From assembly GCA_003171235.1 (NCBI GenBank), contig PMYM01000045.1:18189-32960 (forward strand): a stretch of 14,772 bases of DNA. Reading direction: 5' to 3'. A program made the position numbers and the translations under genes. Positions 1 through 8,114 of the stretch are shown in pieces (position 1 is the stretch's first letter; each line of letters opens with the position of its first letter). Under the pieces are notes generated by a model. That model was not told where the DNA came from, searched no databases, and worked only from the letters and a program-made list of their open reading frames with translations. This DNA is from Phycisphaerales bacterium. Lineage in GTDB: Bacteria; Planctomycetota; Phycisphaerae; SM23-33.

Positions 1-1
1 C

Positions 2-1489
<1,488 letters not shown>

Positions 1490-1501
1490 GAGAGGCCAAA
1501 G

Positions 1502-1522
1502 GCTTCAGGCTGCAGGCCAGAG
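1502..1522. repeat. Three imperfect 7-nt tandem units just after dnaK
   Basis: Three consecutive heptamers fit the pattern GCNNNAG (first unit GCTTCAG). They begin 12 nt after the dnaK stop codon. The first unit also occurs, on the opposite strand, in the heptamer run at 5493-5527 behind the SurA/PpiD-like gene. The period is seen directly; the function is unknown. Confidence 0.55.
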
Positions 1523-1563
1523 GCGCCTACGGCATGACTGGTTAAGCGTTCCGAATTACGTGG

Positions 1564-1596
1564 GTGGGAGAAACCGCCTGAATGGCGGTCTCCCAC
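1564..1596 (+). terminator. Hairpin downstream of dnaK, possible weak terminator
   Basis: GTGGGAG (1564-1570) pairs with CTCCCAC (1590-1596), and ACCGCC (1573-1578) with GGCGGT (1584-1589). There is an AA bulge and a TGAAT loop. The T-run after it is poor (CTTTCTC), so termination is uncertain. It lies 75 nt past the dnaK stop. It may equally be a dispersed palindromic repeat, since a second hairpin with the same outer stem follows at 1612-1641. Confidence 0.45.
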
Positions 1597-1611
1597 CTTT
1601 CTCTGGCACTC

Positions 1612-1641
1612 GTGGGAGTTCGGCTTCAGCCGATTTCCCAC
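1612..1641. repeat. Second hairpin sharing the GTGGGA/TCCCAC outer stem
   Basis: GTGGGA (1612-1617) pairs with TCCCAC (1636-1641), and TCGGCT (1620-1625) with AGCCGA (1628-1633). It is separated from the hairpin at 1564-1596 by 15 nt and has the same outer stem but a different inner stem. The pair resembles a paired REP unit. Confidence 0.5.
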
Positions 1642-1710
1642 CTGACAATTCCGGTGACACGATACTCAATTCACGAATTCCCGCAGACCCGAAGGGTCCT
1701 CGGATGGTAG

Positions 1711-1912
1711 CCGGCGGCGCAAGCCGCCGGAACGGGCGTTAAATACACTCCAGCCCCGAGGGGGCGGAAGAGCTTGATGACATCTGTCGCCCCGTCGGGG
1801 CTCAATAGTACGGCGACGTGTCCGGGGGCTCCGCTCGCCCGGCCGAGCCGGGCTTCGCTTCGCCCCCCGGCTACCATCTTGCCGTCGCTTCGCGACTTGA
1901 CCTTTCGAAAGG
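1711..1912. repeat. Cluster of GC-rich palindromes (REP-like)
   Basis: Four structured blocks occur back to back. (1) CCGGCGGC/GCCGCCGG at 1711-1718/1723-1730 is a perfect 8-bp stem with a GCAA tetraloop. (2) AGCCCCGA (1752-1759) pairs with TCGGGGCT (1795-1802), enclosing GGGGCG/CGCCCC (1761-1766/1788-1793). (3) CCGGGGGC (1822-1829) pairs with 1862-1870, enclosing GCCCGG/CCGGGC (1837-1842/1848-1853). (4) GTCGC/GCGAC (1884-1888/1892-1896) is followed by the palindrome CCTTTCGAAAGG (1901-1912). Short frames on both strands here look like shadows of the repeats. Block 3 resembles the hairpins at 11151-11199 and 11371-11416. Confidence 0.6.
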
Positions 1913-1985
1913 GCGATGCTCCAGGATTGCCACCCACGGGCGTGGAAGAGGGTGAAGAAATTCTCTGCGGGCGGGCGGATTTTAC

Positions 1986-2015
1986 TTGACTTTTCCGGGA
2001 AAGTTGTTCTACATG
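1986..2015 (+). promoter_or_regulatory. Possible sigma70-type promoter, no gene behind it
   Basis: TTGACT (1986-1991) is followed after 18 nt by TACATG (2010-2015) in an AT-rich patch within a GC-rich gap. The -35 is good, the -10 is weak. No gene starts downstream, and a terminator-like hairpin lies at 2043-2069, so any transcript would be very short. It may be chance. Confidence 0.2.
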
Positions 2016-2042
2016 TATATAACATCCGCCAGGGGGATGCCA

Positions 2043-2069
2043 TCCGGCCTGCGGGCCGGAAGGCTTTTT
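2043..2069 (+). terminator. Terminator-like hairpin with T5 tract
   Basis: TCCGGCC (2043-2049) pairs perfectly with GGCCGGA (2054-2060) around a TGCG loop. Four bases later comes TTTTT (2065-2069). The form fits an intrinsic terminator on the + strand, but dnaK ends more than 550 bp upstream and no gene lies between, so what it would terminate is unclear. Confidence 0.4.
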
Positions 2070-2195
2070 GACAAGTGAAGACGAGGCGACAGGCCGACGC
2101 CCCAAGATATGAATTACCCCCGCGATACGCCTGGCTGGACTGTGCCGGGCCGCACCCCTTCTTTATCATGTCTTGGAGGCTGAAAACTGGCTAAG

Positions 2196-2308
2196 AGTCT
2201 GTAACAGCAAGAACGATGGGTGGAGTTTTTGGTGGCACAGGCTTTCCAGCCTGTGCGCGCACAGCCTAGAAAGGCTGTGCCACCCGGAGAAGTACCTGTT
2301 ACAGACTA
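2196..2308. mobile_element. MITE-like 113-bp element with 12-bp terminal inverted repeats
   Basis: AGTCTGTAACAG (2196-2207) and CTGTTACAGACT (2296-2307) are perfect 12-bp inverted repeats. The sequence CTAAG lies just outside on both sides (2191-2195 and 2309-2313), as a 5-bp target duplication would if the right end includes A2308. The centre is an almost perfect 54-bp palindrome (2231-2284) with ends GGTGGCACAG/CTGTGCCACC. Each arm is itself a smaller hairpin. There is no coding capacity. It could be a non-autonomous transposable element or a structured dispersed repeat. Confidence 0.6.
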
Positions 2309-2349
2309 CTAAGGGAAAGGCATAGCCTGCCGGCCGCCCCCTGGCAGCC

Positions 2350-2457
2350 CGTTGAAAATGTAGCACGGCATCTTGCCCGTGACCGACGGCCATTGAAAAG
2401 AAAGGTTCTTGGACACGGGCAAGACGCTCGTGCTAGGGGAAGAGTCCTTTTTCAACG
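2350..2457. repeat. 108-bp palindromic element with CATCTTGCCCG core
   Basis: Outer arms CGTTGAAAA (2350-2358) and TTTTCAACG (2449-2457) are perfect 9-bp inverted repeats. Inside, 2361-2381 and 2414-2435 are near-perfect inverted copies running from TAGCACG to GCCCGTG. The core CATCTTGCCCG (2369-2379) recurs exactly at 12524-12534, in the hairpin between pyrK and pyrD, so this is a dispersed family. No coding capacity. Confidence 0.6.
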
Positions 2458-2796
2458 ACTCGCCCTTTGGCTTTAGAGGCATCCGGCTTTGCGGAACTTT
2501 CTGAGATTTTTCGCCATTTTCTGTTTCTTTTCGTTATGCAGCTACTGTGAACTTAGCTTAAGTGCCGCAGACACAACGGGGTATATCAAAAAAGGCAATA
2601 AGGTGTTTCCTGTACTGGCATTATCCCATCTTGAGCACCGCATCTCCGGCCTGGGAACCAAGACATTGTCCCAGGACATTGTGCCCATGCTTCTGGGGAG
2701 AGACGGCGGGACGCTGCATTTGGCACGGTTGTCCGACAATGCACTCTTCTGTCCCTCTTGGCCTCTGTGTGTTCCTTGTGGTTGGTCGTTTGTGGG
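2458..2796. other. Gene-free stretch between repeats and tsaD 3' end
   Basis: I see no supported gene. A + strand frame starting with TTG at 2489 has a hydrophobic start, but it runs into the antisense of tsaD and resembles no protein family I know. Near 2664-2688 the motif GACATTGTCCC is followed closely by GGACATTGTGCCC, an imperfect short direct repeat. The stretch near 2750-2790 is related, on the other strand, to the GCAGAGG-type repeats at 9625-9667. It may be decayed repeat DNA. Confidence 0.4.
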
Positions 2797-3846
2797 TCAG
2801 CGGCGGACGGTGGCCAGGGCGTTGAGGTCCAGGGGTGCGGTCAGGCCGGCCTGGAGGTAGTGGTAGGCCAGGCCGGCGACCATGGCGGCGTTGTCCACGC
2901 AGTACTTCATGGCCGGGATGTGCACGGCCAGGCGGTGCTTTTTGCCCAGCTCGGTCACGGCGGCGCGCAGGGCGGAATTGGCGGCCACGCCCCCGCCCAG
3001 GATCACAGAGCGGGCGCCGGTGGCCTTGACCGCCCGGCGGAGCTTGATGCACAGCGTGTCCACCACCGCCGCCTGGAAGCTGGCGGCCACGTCGGCGATT
3101 TCCCGCGGGGACAGGCGCTGGGCGCCCTTTTCCGCGCCTTGGCGCACCGCCCCGGGCACGCCGCAGACGTGGTAGAGCACCGCGGTCTTGAGCCCGCTGA
3201 AGGAGAAGTCCAGCGACTGGCCCTTCAAGAGCGAGCGCGGAAATCTTATCGCTTGTGGGTTGCCGTCTCGGGCAGCCTTGTCGATGGCCGGGCCGCCGGG
3301 ATAACCCAGGCCCAGAATGGCCGAGACCTTGTCGAAGGCCTCGCCGGCGGCGTCGTCGATGGTCGAGCCCAGCAGCTCTATCTCCATGGGCGAGCCCGCC
3401 CGGTACAACGAGGTGTGCCCGCCGGAGGCGATAAGCGCCACCGCGGGGTATTGGGGGGGCTGGCCGTCCAGTGCGGCTGAGTAGGCGTGGGCGTGAACGT
3501 GGTTGACGGCCAGGAGTGGTTTTTCCCAGGCCCAGGCCAGCGTCTTGGCCGCCATCAACCCCACCAGGAGCGAGCCGATTAATCCTGGCTGGTTGGCCAC
3601 GGCCACGGCCGAGATTTGCTCCTGCCCTGCCTGGGCGATCTGCAGGGCCTGGGCGATCACGTTGTTGATGGCCTCCAGGTGAGCCCGGCTGGCGATCTCC
3701 GGCACCACCCCGCCGAATCGCGCATGCAGCTCGATCTGCGAGGCCACCACGCTGGAAAGGACCTGCGCCCCGTCGGCCACGATGGCCGCAGCCGTTTCGT
3801 CGCAGGAGGATTCGATCCCGAGGATGAGCTTGCCGCCGGCGGTCAC
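2797..3846 (-). CDS. tsaD: tRNA N6-adenosine threonylcarbamoyltransferase TsaD
   Basis: TsaD transfers the threonylcarbamoyl group from TC-AMP to A37 of ANN-decoding tRNAs, giving t6A. In bacteria it works with TsaB and TsaE; TsaC makes the TC-AMP. The 349 residues match the usual length. The ASKHA-fold start GIESSCDETAAAIV (residues 10-23) is visible. The metal-binding motif is NHVHAH (115-120, His116 and His120). ASGGHT lies at 140-145, and the GEAFDK, GYPGGP and DFSFSGLKTA blocks follow. GGGVAANSALR and the AMVAGLAYHY region complete the C-terminal half. The start is GTG at 3846, and the sequence GTGA overlaps the ctp stop by 4 nt, implying translational coupling. The other t6A genes are not in the window. 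Very secure. Confidence 0.97.
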   Translation of the reverse strand: MTAGGKLILGIESSCDETAAAIVADGAQVLSSVVASQIELHARFGGVVPEIASRAHLEAINNVIAQALQIAQAGQEQISAVAVANQPGLIGSLLVGLMAAKTLAWAWEKPLLAVNHVHAHAYSAALDGQPPQYPAVALIASGGHTSLYRAGSPMEIELLGSTIDDAAGEAFDKVSAILGLGYPGGPAIDKAARDGNPQAIRFPRSLLKGQSLDFSFSGLKTAVLYHVCGVPGAVRQGAEKGAQRLSPREIADVAASFQAAVVDTLCIKLRRAVKATGARSVILGGGVAANSALRAAVTELGKKHRLAVHIPAMKYCVDNAAMVAGLAYHYLQAGLTAPLDLNALATVRR

Positions 3847-5225
3847 GGCGCCTCCTGGGCGTCGCCGGGCCCACCGGCCGGGGCCGTGGCCGGGGCTGCC
3901 TGCCTGAGAAATTGCACCGCCGCGGCCAACTGGGCGTCGGAGCGGAGAATTTCACGCTTCAGTGCCGCCGGGGCGGCGGTCGAGGGGGCCGTCGAAGGAT
4001 TGGCCCGCACCAGCTCGCCCTGCAGCCGCAGGGCCGCCAGCCGCTCGGCCGAGCGGGCTGAAAGCTTGACCTCGATGTCGGGCATGAGGCCCGGGCGCTG
4101 CCTGGCCGGAGAGGTCGCGGCGGACGTTGCGGCGCCGCTGCTGGCCGTTGGCCCGGTGGAGGGCGGCTCATCCAGGTAGTAGTGCCCCGTCGTCATGTAC
4201 AAAAGCCCCAGGCCCGGCCCCAGGGAAATGGTGCTCTGGACGCTCCACTTGCCGAAGCTCCGCGCGCCTAGCAGCGCCGCCCGCCCGTGCGCCTGCAGGG
4301 CCCCGGCCACGATCTCGGCGGCCGAGGCCGTCTGGCCGTCAATGAGCACGACCATCGGCAGGAGGGGATACTCGCCGTCGCTGTGGGCGTAGCAGGTCTC
4401 CTGGTGGCCGTCGCGCCGGACGGTGCGGACGATCAGCCCCTGGGAAAGGAACCGCTCGGCCACGGCCACGGCGGAGTCCTTCAGCCCGCCGGGATTGTCG
4501 CGCAGGTCCAGCACCAACGCCCGCGGGTGGGGCAGGCGCTGATATGCCTGGTGAAACTCCTGGGCCGTCTGCTCAAGGAATTCGGTGATGCGCAGGTAGC
4601 AAATGCCGCCGGAATCGTCCAGGTTGTAGTCCCAGCCGTCGCCTTCGCGGACCAGGCCGGTAACGCTGGGCAGGGCGAAAGAGGCGGCCCTAAGGATGAC
4701 CTCGCGGTTTTGCCGGCCTTGGCGGAAGACCAGCTTCACGGTCGAGTCGGGCTGTCCGCTGGCGGCGGCCTGGGCCTGGGCCAGCGTCATTTCATCGGCG
4801 TCGCGGCCGTCGATGCTGAGCAGCTCCATGCCGCCGGCCAAGCCGGCCTTGTCGGCGGGGCTGTCGGCCAGGCAGCCGCTCAGGATAATCTTGTCCCCCT
4901 GCTGGGCCAGGCGGACGCCCGTTTCATCCAGCCTGCCGGCCATGACGCGGCGGCTGAAGGCGCCGGCCTTGTCGGGCGGGATGTACACCGAATATGGGTC
5001 CAGCCGGTGGACCATGCCCTCGATGGCCCCCTGGCAGGCCTGGTCGGAAGAGAGTTCGGCGTCAGCCTGCTGGCGGATGGTTTCGTAGGCCGAAACCACC
5101 CCGGACAGTTCGCGCGACTGGGGGTCTGTGCGCAGGATGGTCAGCGGCGAGCGGCCTGAAAGGTAAATCGACAGGCCCGCCAGGCAAAGAATGATGGCGA
5201 TGTAAATGAGATTTCGCCAGGACAT
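3843..5225 (-). CDS. S41-family C-terminal processing peptidase, membrane-anchored
   Basis: A tail-specific (CtpA/Prc-type) serine protease, probably acting outside the cytoplasmic membrane. From ATG at 5225 it has 460 residues. A single N-terminal membrane segment (about 5-22) lacks an obvious cleavage site, so it looks like an anchor. A CTP N-terminal helical region follows (HRLDPYSVYIPP at 73-84). A PDZ domain (about 95-175) contains SPADKAGLAGG. The protease core has LDLRDNPGG (239-247), catalytic Ser301 in TASAAEI and Lys326 in SFGKWSVQ, the Ser/Lys dyad of the family. The tail beyond about 355 is rich in Ala, Thr, Ser and Pro. The frame stays open upstream to 5363, but that part is antisense-free read-through of the tRNA-Phe 3' half and heptamer repeats, so the ATG before MSWRNLIYIAII is preferred. 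It overlaps tsaD by 4 nt. Confidence 0.92.
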   Translation of the reverse strand: MSWRNLIYIAIILCLAGLSIYLSGRSPLTILRTDPQSRELSGVVSAYETIRQQADAELSSDQACQGAIEGMVHRLDPYSVYIPPDKAGAFSRRVMAGRLDETGVRLAQQGDKIILSGCLADSPADKAGLAGGMELLSIDGRDADEMTLAQAQAAASGQPDSTVKLVFRQGRQNREVILRAASFALPSVTGLVREGDGWDYNLDDSGGICYLRITEFLEQTAQEFHQAYQRLPHPRALVLDLRDNPGGLKDSAVAVAERFLSQGLIVRTVRRDGHQETCYAHSDGEYPLLPMVVLIDGQTASAAEIVAGALQAHGRAALLGARSFGKWSVQSTISLGPGLGLLYMTTGHYYLDEPPSTGPTASSGAATSAATSPARQRPGLMPDIEVKLSARSAERLAALRLQGELVRANPSTAPSTAAPAALKREILRSDAQLAAAVQFLRQAAPATAPAGGPGDAQEAP

Positions 5226-5261
5226 TGGTTCGTCCACCCCGCCGGACAAAAAGACCAGGTG

Positions 5262-5289
5262 CGGGTTGTCGGTTGAGAGTTGCCGGTTG
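5262..5289. repeat. Four imperfect 7-nt tandem units between tRNA-Phe and ctp
   Basis: Four exactly phased heptamers of the form NNNGTTG (first unit CGGGTTG, last CCGGTTG) lie between the tRNA 3' end and the ctp start. Units differ mainly in their first three or four bases. This is the same period as at 1502, 5493, 7991 and 8026 but with a different unit sequence. Confidence 0.6.
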
Positions 5290-5327
5290 GGAAGACTCCC
5301 ACCGATAACCGGCACTACGACCGGGAC

Positions 5328-5400
5328 TGGGCAGAGCCGGACTTGAACCGGCGACACCGGCATTTTCAGTGCCGTGCTCTACCAGCTGAGCTATCTGCCC
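5328..5400 (-). tRNA. tRNA-Phe (anticodon GAA)
   Basis: A complete 73-nt cloverleaf on the minus strand. The acceptor stem is GGGCAGA/TCTGCCC with discriminator A. The D arm is GCTC/GAGC. The anticodon stem CGGCA/TGCCG encloses loop CTGAAAA, giving anticodon GAA. The T arm is GCCGG-TTCAAGT-CCGGC and the variable loop is GTGTC. The CCA end is not encoded, since GTC follows the discriminator. It has its own promoter (5418-5445). Confidence 0.96.
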
Positions 5401-5417
5401 GCTTGTGAAAGTATATC

Positions 5418-5445
5418 AAAATACCGCCGACGCCGGGAAAGTCAA
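5418..5445 (-). promoter_or_regulatory. Promoter of tRNA-Phe
   Basis: On the minus strand, -35 TTGACT (5445-5440) is followed after 16 nt by -10 TATTTT (5423-5418). The -10 ends 17 nt before the first tRNA base, leaving a leader of roughly ten bases, normal for tRNA genes. A TATACT further downstream lacks a matching -35. Confidence 0.6.
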
Positions 5446-5492
5446 GCCTCCGGCGGCAGGCTCCAGCAAGAGCAAAACTCGCCCTGCCTGGC

Positions 5493-5527
5493 CTGCAATC
5501 TGCGCCCTGAAGCCTGAAGTCTGAAGC
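5493..5527. repeat. Five imperfect 7-nt tandem units after the SurA/PpiD-like gene
   Basis: Five phased heptamers of the form CTGNNNN (the last three close to CTGAAGC) end 5 nt from the stop codon of the SurA/PpiD-like gene at 5533. On the minus strand the unit reads GCTTCAG, the same as the first unit behind dnaK at 1502. So in both cases the run lies just 3' of a stop codon and in the same orientation relative to the gene. Confidence 0.6.
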
Positions 5528-5532
5528 CTCCT

Positions 5533-7836
5533 CTAGTAACCCGAATCAACCGGTTCGGCCGGGCTGACGGGGTTCTCTTCAGGCTTCTCGCCTTTGGGGG
5601 GGCGGTAGTCCAGCCGGGCATGGATATTGGCCGGGGTCACCCAGGCAAAAAGTTCCTGCATCCACATGTTCTGGGTGTTGCGGAGCAGGATGCGGTCGAT
5701 GTTGTCATCGAACTGCTGCCGCAGGGGCGGCAGGTAGTCGGTCCTCTGGGCCAGCACCACCTTCTTCTCCAGGGGCAGGGAAATGACCTTGGAAGGCACG
5801 TCCTTGTACGGCGGCTGGGGGTCAGAGGGGGCCAGGGCCTCGAAGGCCTGCTGGATGAACTTGGCGCAGGCTGCAGACTGCTGTTGAACCGCGCGAACTG
5901 CCTCCTTGTCGCCAAACATCGCCAGGGTCAGACTGCGCGTGTAGTCCAGGCCGCTCAGCGGTATGGGCGTGGGAATGTCCCCGCCCTGGGTGGACTGCTG
6001 CCGCGGAAACAGTTCGGTATTGACGACGCTCAGTCCGGCGGCGGCGGCCAACTCGCCGATGCTCTGGGGGTTGGCCTGGACCTTGGCCTGCATGTCCTGG
6101 GCGGCCGCCACGGCCAGCTTGTACTCCGCCAGCGTGCGCCAATCGGCCAGGACCTTCTCGCGGATTTCGCCGGTCATTGTCTCGGGGGGCTGGCTGGGCT
6201 GGGCCTGGAGCAGCCGCCAGATCAGCCGGCCGTTGACGTCGCCCTTGTCCACCGCCTCCAGCTTCATGGGCTGGGGATAATCCTCGCCGACCTTGATGAC
6301 GGCAGCTTCCTTGGCGCCGGGGGCCGCGAAGGGCTGGGCCTTGCTCACCAGCGAAACCAGGTCCTCCCGGGTTTGGCCGCTGCCGATAAAGGCGTCTTTC
6401 AGCAGCGGGTTTCCAGCCAGGGCGGGCAGGCTGACCAGGTTGGTCTGGCCGATGCGCACGGGGGCCAGGTCGACCGGGGAGGTCGGAAAAAGCACGCGCG
6501 GCAGCTCGGGGCAGGCGACCCAGGAAGTGGCGGGCCACTGGTGGGCCTTGGCCAGCAGGCCCAGGACATCGCCCAGGCCCTTGCCCGACCAGTCGGCCGG
6601 CACGTCCACCACCAGGTCGTCATTCACCGTCCATTTCCCAAGCAGGCCGTGGGCGCCGAAGGGATAAATGATCTTCAGGCCCGAGGCGCTTTCCAACTGG
6701 GCCACCACGTCCTTGAGGGCCTGCGGGCCGCCGCGGAGGGTGACGGGGGTCTTGAGCAGCTCGTCAGCCGAGGGGCATATCTGCCGGTAGGCCTTTATAT
6801 AAGCGTCGTCCTGGCCGTGCATCCTGCTCAGTTCGTTCTGGGCCTGGAGCAGGAGTTGACCGCTGATGCGGTCGGCGGCCTGGCTCCTGAGGATCTGCCG
6901 GACCTGGTCTTCGGCCTCGCTGAGGTGCTCGATGACCACGGTCCGCATCTTGACGGGGGCGCGGGCCGAGGCGCTGGTCGGCGCGCTGGAGGTGGCGGAT
7001 GCCGGCTCGGGCTCCTCGCGCTTCAGTTCGCCGCGATGCTCCATGAAGTAATTGAAGATGTCTTCCTTGGAGGGATTGACGGCCTGGGCGATGGCGTCGT
7101 GATCCACCGCCAAGTAGGCCAGGTTGACCAGGTCGCCCAGGCGATAGCCAAACCCGTACTCGCCGCTGCCGGGGGCTACCTGGCGGTACAACTGGAAGAG
7201 CCCTTCCAATTCCTTGTCCACCTCTTCCTTGCCCAGGGCGGGCAGCCGGGAGGCGAATTTCTCAACGGGGAAATCGACCAGGTTCAGCTCGATCTGTTCG
7301 GCGAGGAAGCGGAAATCCCGCTGAATCTGGGACAAGGGCCGCGGGGCCTGGGTGGCGGCCAGGTCGAAGGCCTGCTTGACCTTCAGCAAGTCCACCAGGG
7401 CCTGCTTCACCGAGGCCTCGGAGTACCCCGCGGCGGTGATCTCGGTCATGAGCGCCGAGCGGTCCTCGGGCTTCATGCTCTCGAGCATCTGGTCTGCCTG
7501 GCGGGGATAAATCCTCACCCCCAGGCGGTCAGCCTCGCGCAGCAGCAAGGCCCAGTTGAGGCCCGGGGAACCCTTGGTGGGATTGGCCTGGAAGAAGGCC
7601 CGCACGATCAGCAGGTAGTCCTGCGGCATCGGCAAGCGTTGCAGCAGGTAGATGTCGGCCTCGGCCGATCGGCGCTGGCCCAGCGTGAGATCGTCCTTTC
7701 CGACATAGCCCACCACCTGTTTGCCCGGATTGCGGGAGAGGCCCTGCCAGGCCGATGGAATCAGGAAGGCCACCATCAGCAGCACCATGATGCCGATGAC
7801 CAGTTTCTGGCGGCGATAGAAGAACTCTAGTGCCAT
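5533..7836 (-). CDS. Membrane-anchored SurA/PpiD-like folding factor, no visible parvulin domain
   Basis: Probably a chaperone-like protein tethered in the cytoplasmic membrane and facing outward. The ATG at 7836 has GGAG 6 nt upstream (7843-7846) and gives 767 residues; the frame continues upstream but only through heptamer repeats. MALEFFYRRQKL leads into one membrane helix (about 12-32), a PpiD-like layout. Residues about 45-220 resemble a SurA_N-type helical domain. A low-complexity A/S/T/P stretch lies near 277-293, followed by a coiled, charged segment to about 340. Residues about 364-435 look like a secretin/STN-type domain (weak). The C-terminal part, with EIREKVLADWRTLAEYKLAVAAA split across 557-579, resembles the end of PpiD/SurA proteins. 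I see no clear parvulin PPIase signature, so an isomerase call is not supported. It stands alone, ending 133 bp before tRNA-Phe. Confidence 0.72.
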   Translation of the reverse strand: MALEFFYRRQKLVIGIMVLLMVAFLIPSAWQGLSRNPGKQVVGYVGKDDLTLGQRRSAEADIYLLQRLPMPQDYLLIVRAFFQANPTKGSPGLNWALLLREADRLGVRIYPRQADQMLESMKPEDRSALMTEITAAGYSEASVKQALVDLLKVKQAFDLAATQAPRPLSQIQRDFRFLAEQIELNLVDFPVEKFASRLPALGKEEVDKELEGLFQLYRQVAPGSGEYGFGYRLGDLVNLAYLAVDHDAIAQAVNPSKEDIFNYFMEHRGELKREEPEPASATSSAPTSASARAPVKMRTVVIEHLSEAEDQVRQILRSQAADRISGQLLLQAQNELSRMHGQDDAYIKAYRQICPSADELLKTPVTLRGGPQALKDVVAQLESASGLKIIYPFGAHGLLGKWTVNDDLVVDVPADWSGKGLGDVLGLLAKAHQWPATSWVACPELPRVLFPTSPVDLAPVRIGQTNLVSLPALAGNPLLKDAFIGSGQTREDLVSLVSKAQPFAAPGAKEAAVIKVGEDYPQPMKLEAVDKGDVNGRLIWRLLQAQPSQPPETMTGEIREKVLADWRTLAEYKLAVAAAQDMQAKVQANPQSIGELAAAAGLSVVNTELFPRQQSTQGGDIPTPIPLSGLDYTRSLTLAMFGDKEAVRAVQQQSAACAKFIQQAFEALAPSDPQPPYKDVPSKVISLPLEKKVVLAQRTDYLPPLRQQFDDNIDRILLRNTQNMWMQELFAWVTPANIHARLDYRPPKGEKPEENPVSPAEPVDSGY

Positions 7837-7990
7837 GAATGACTCCGTATGAAAGCAGCCCAAACTACTACGCCGGCCGGGCTGCGGGTGTGCAGCCTGT
7901 ATCCGCAACGCTCCAGCCGGGGCGCAGAACCCCAGCCGGCGGCAAAGAAAGGAGAGTATAAGCCATAGGGAGGCGTCTGCAAGCGGAATT

Positions 7991-8053
7991 AGCAGCCAGT
8001 AGCCAGTGGTCAGCAGCCGGGGCAAAAAGCTGAAAGCTGAAAGCTGAAATCAA
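7991..8053. repeat. Two adjacent runs of imperfect 7-nt tandem units upstream of the SurA/PpiD-like gene
   Basis: Run A (7991-8018) has four phased heptamers of the form AGNNGNC, including AGCAGCC twice. Run B (8026-8053) has three identical AAAGCTG units and a degenerate fourth. They lie between rtcB and the SurA/PpiD-like gene, in a 278-bp gap with no gene. Confidence 0.65.
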
Positions 8054-8081
8054 AGCAGAGACGGGGCCAAGTTTTGGTTTT

Positions 8082-8102
8082 AGCTTTCAGCTTTAAGCTT
8101 TT
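8082..8102 (-). terminator. Inverted copy of the AAAGCTG run; possible rtcB terminator
   Basis: AGCTTTCAGCTTT (8082-8094) is the inverted counterpart of the AAAGCTG units at 8026-8049, so the minus-strand transcript leaving rtcB (stop at 8115) could fold the two arms around a loop of about 32 nt and then meet TTTTT (8028-8024). It could work as a weak intrinsic terminator, or simply be two opposed repeat runs. Confidence 0.35.
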
Positions 8103-8114
8103 CTTCCCCGACTT

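Noticed and set aside
1666..2169. Minus-strand frames of 144 and 167 codons behind dnaK
   Set aside because: They run through at least four hairpins and are Arg/Pro/Gly rich; better explained as repeat DNA. Similar frames may be annotated as hypothetical proteins elsewhere for the same reason.
2489..2860. Possible 123-residue secreted protein starting with TTG
   Set aside because: The hydrophobic start is suggestive, but the rest is low-quality, includes repeat-like sequence and ends antisense to tsaD. No family resemblance.
2621..3955. 444-codon minus-strand frame overlapping tsaD
   Set aside because: Different frame from tsaD on the same strand, rich in Arg, Gly and Pro, with no motifs; tsaD is unmistakable.
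5226..5363. 46-residue upstream extension of the S41 protease
   Set aside because: It is translated from the 3' half of tRNA-Phe and the repeats behind it; the internal ATG directly precedes the membrane anchor.
5620..7830. 736-codon open frame on the + strand
   Set aside because: It is the antisense of the SurA/PpiD-like gene. Its composition is driven by GC-rich third positions and it shows no domain; the minus-strand protein has a Shine-Dalgarno, membrane anchor and family-like regions.
7837..8025. 63-residue upstream extension of the SurA/PpiD-like protein
   Set aside because: It reads through heptamer repeats and would bury the membrane anchor and the GGAG site.
7991..8053. CRISPR array
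   Set aside because: Units are only 7 nt with no spacers, and no cas gene is present.
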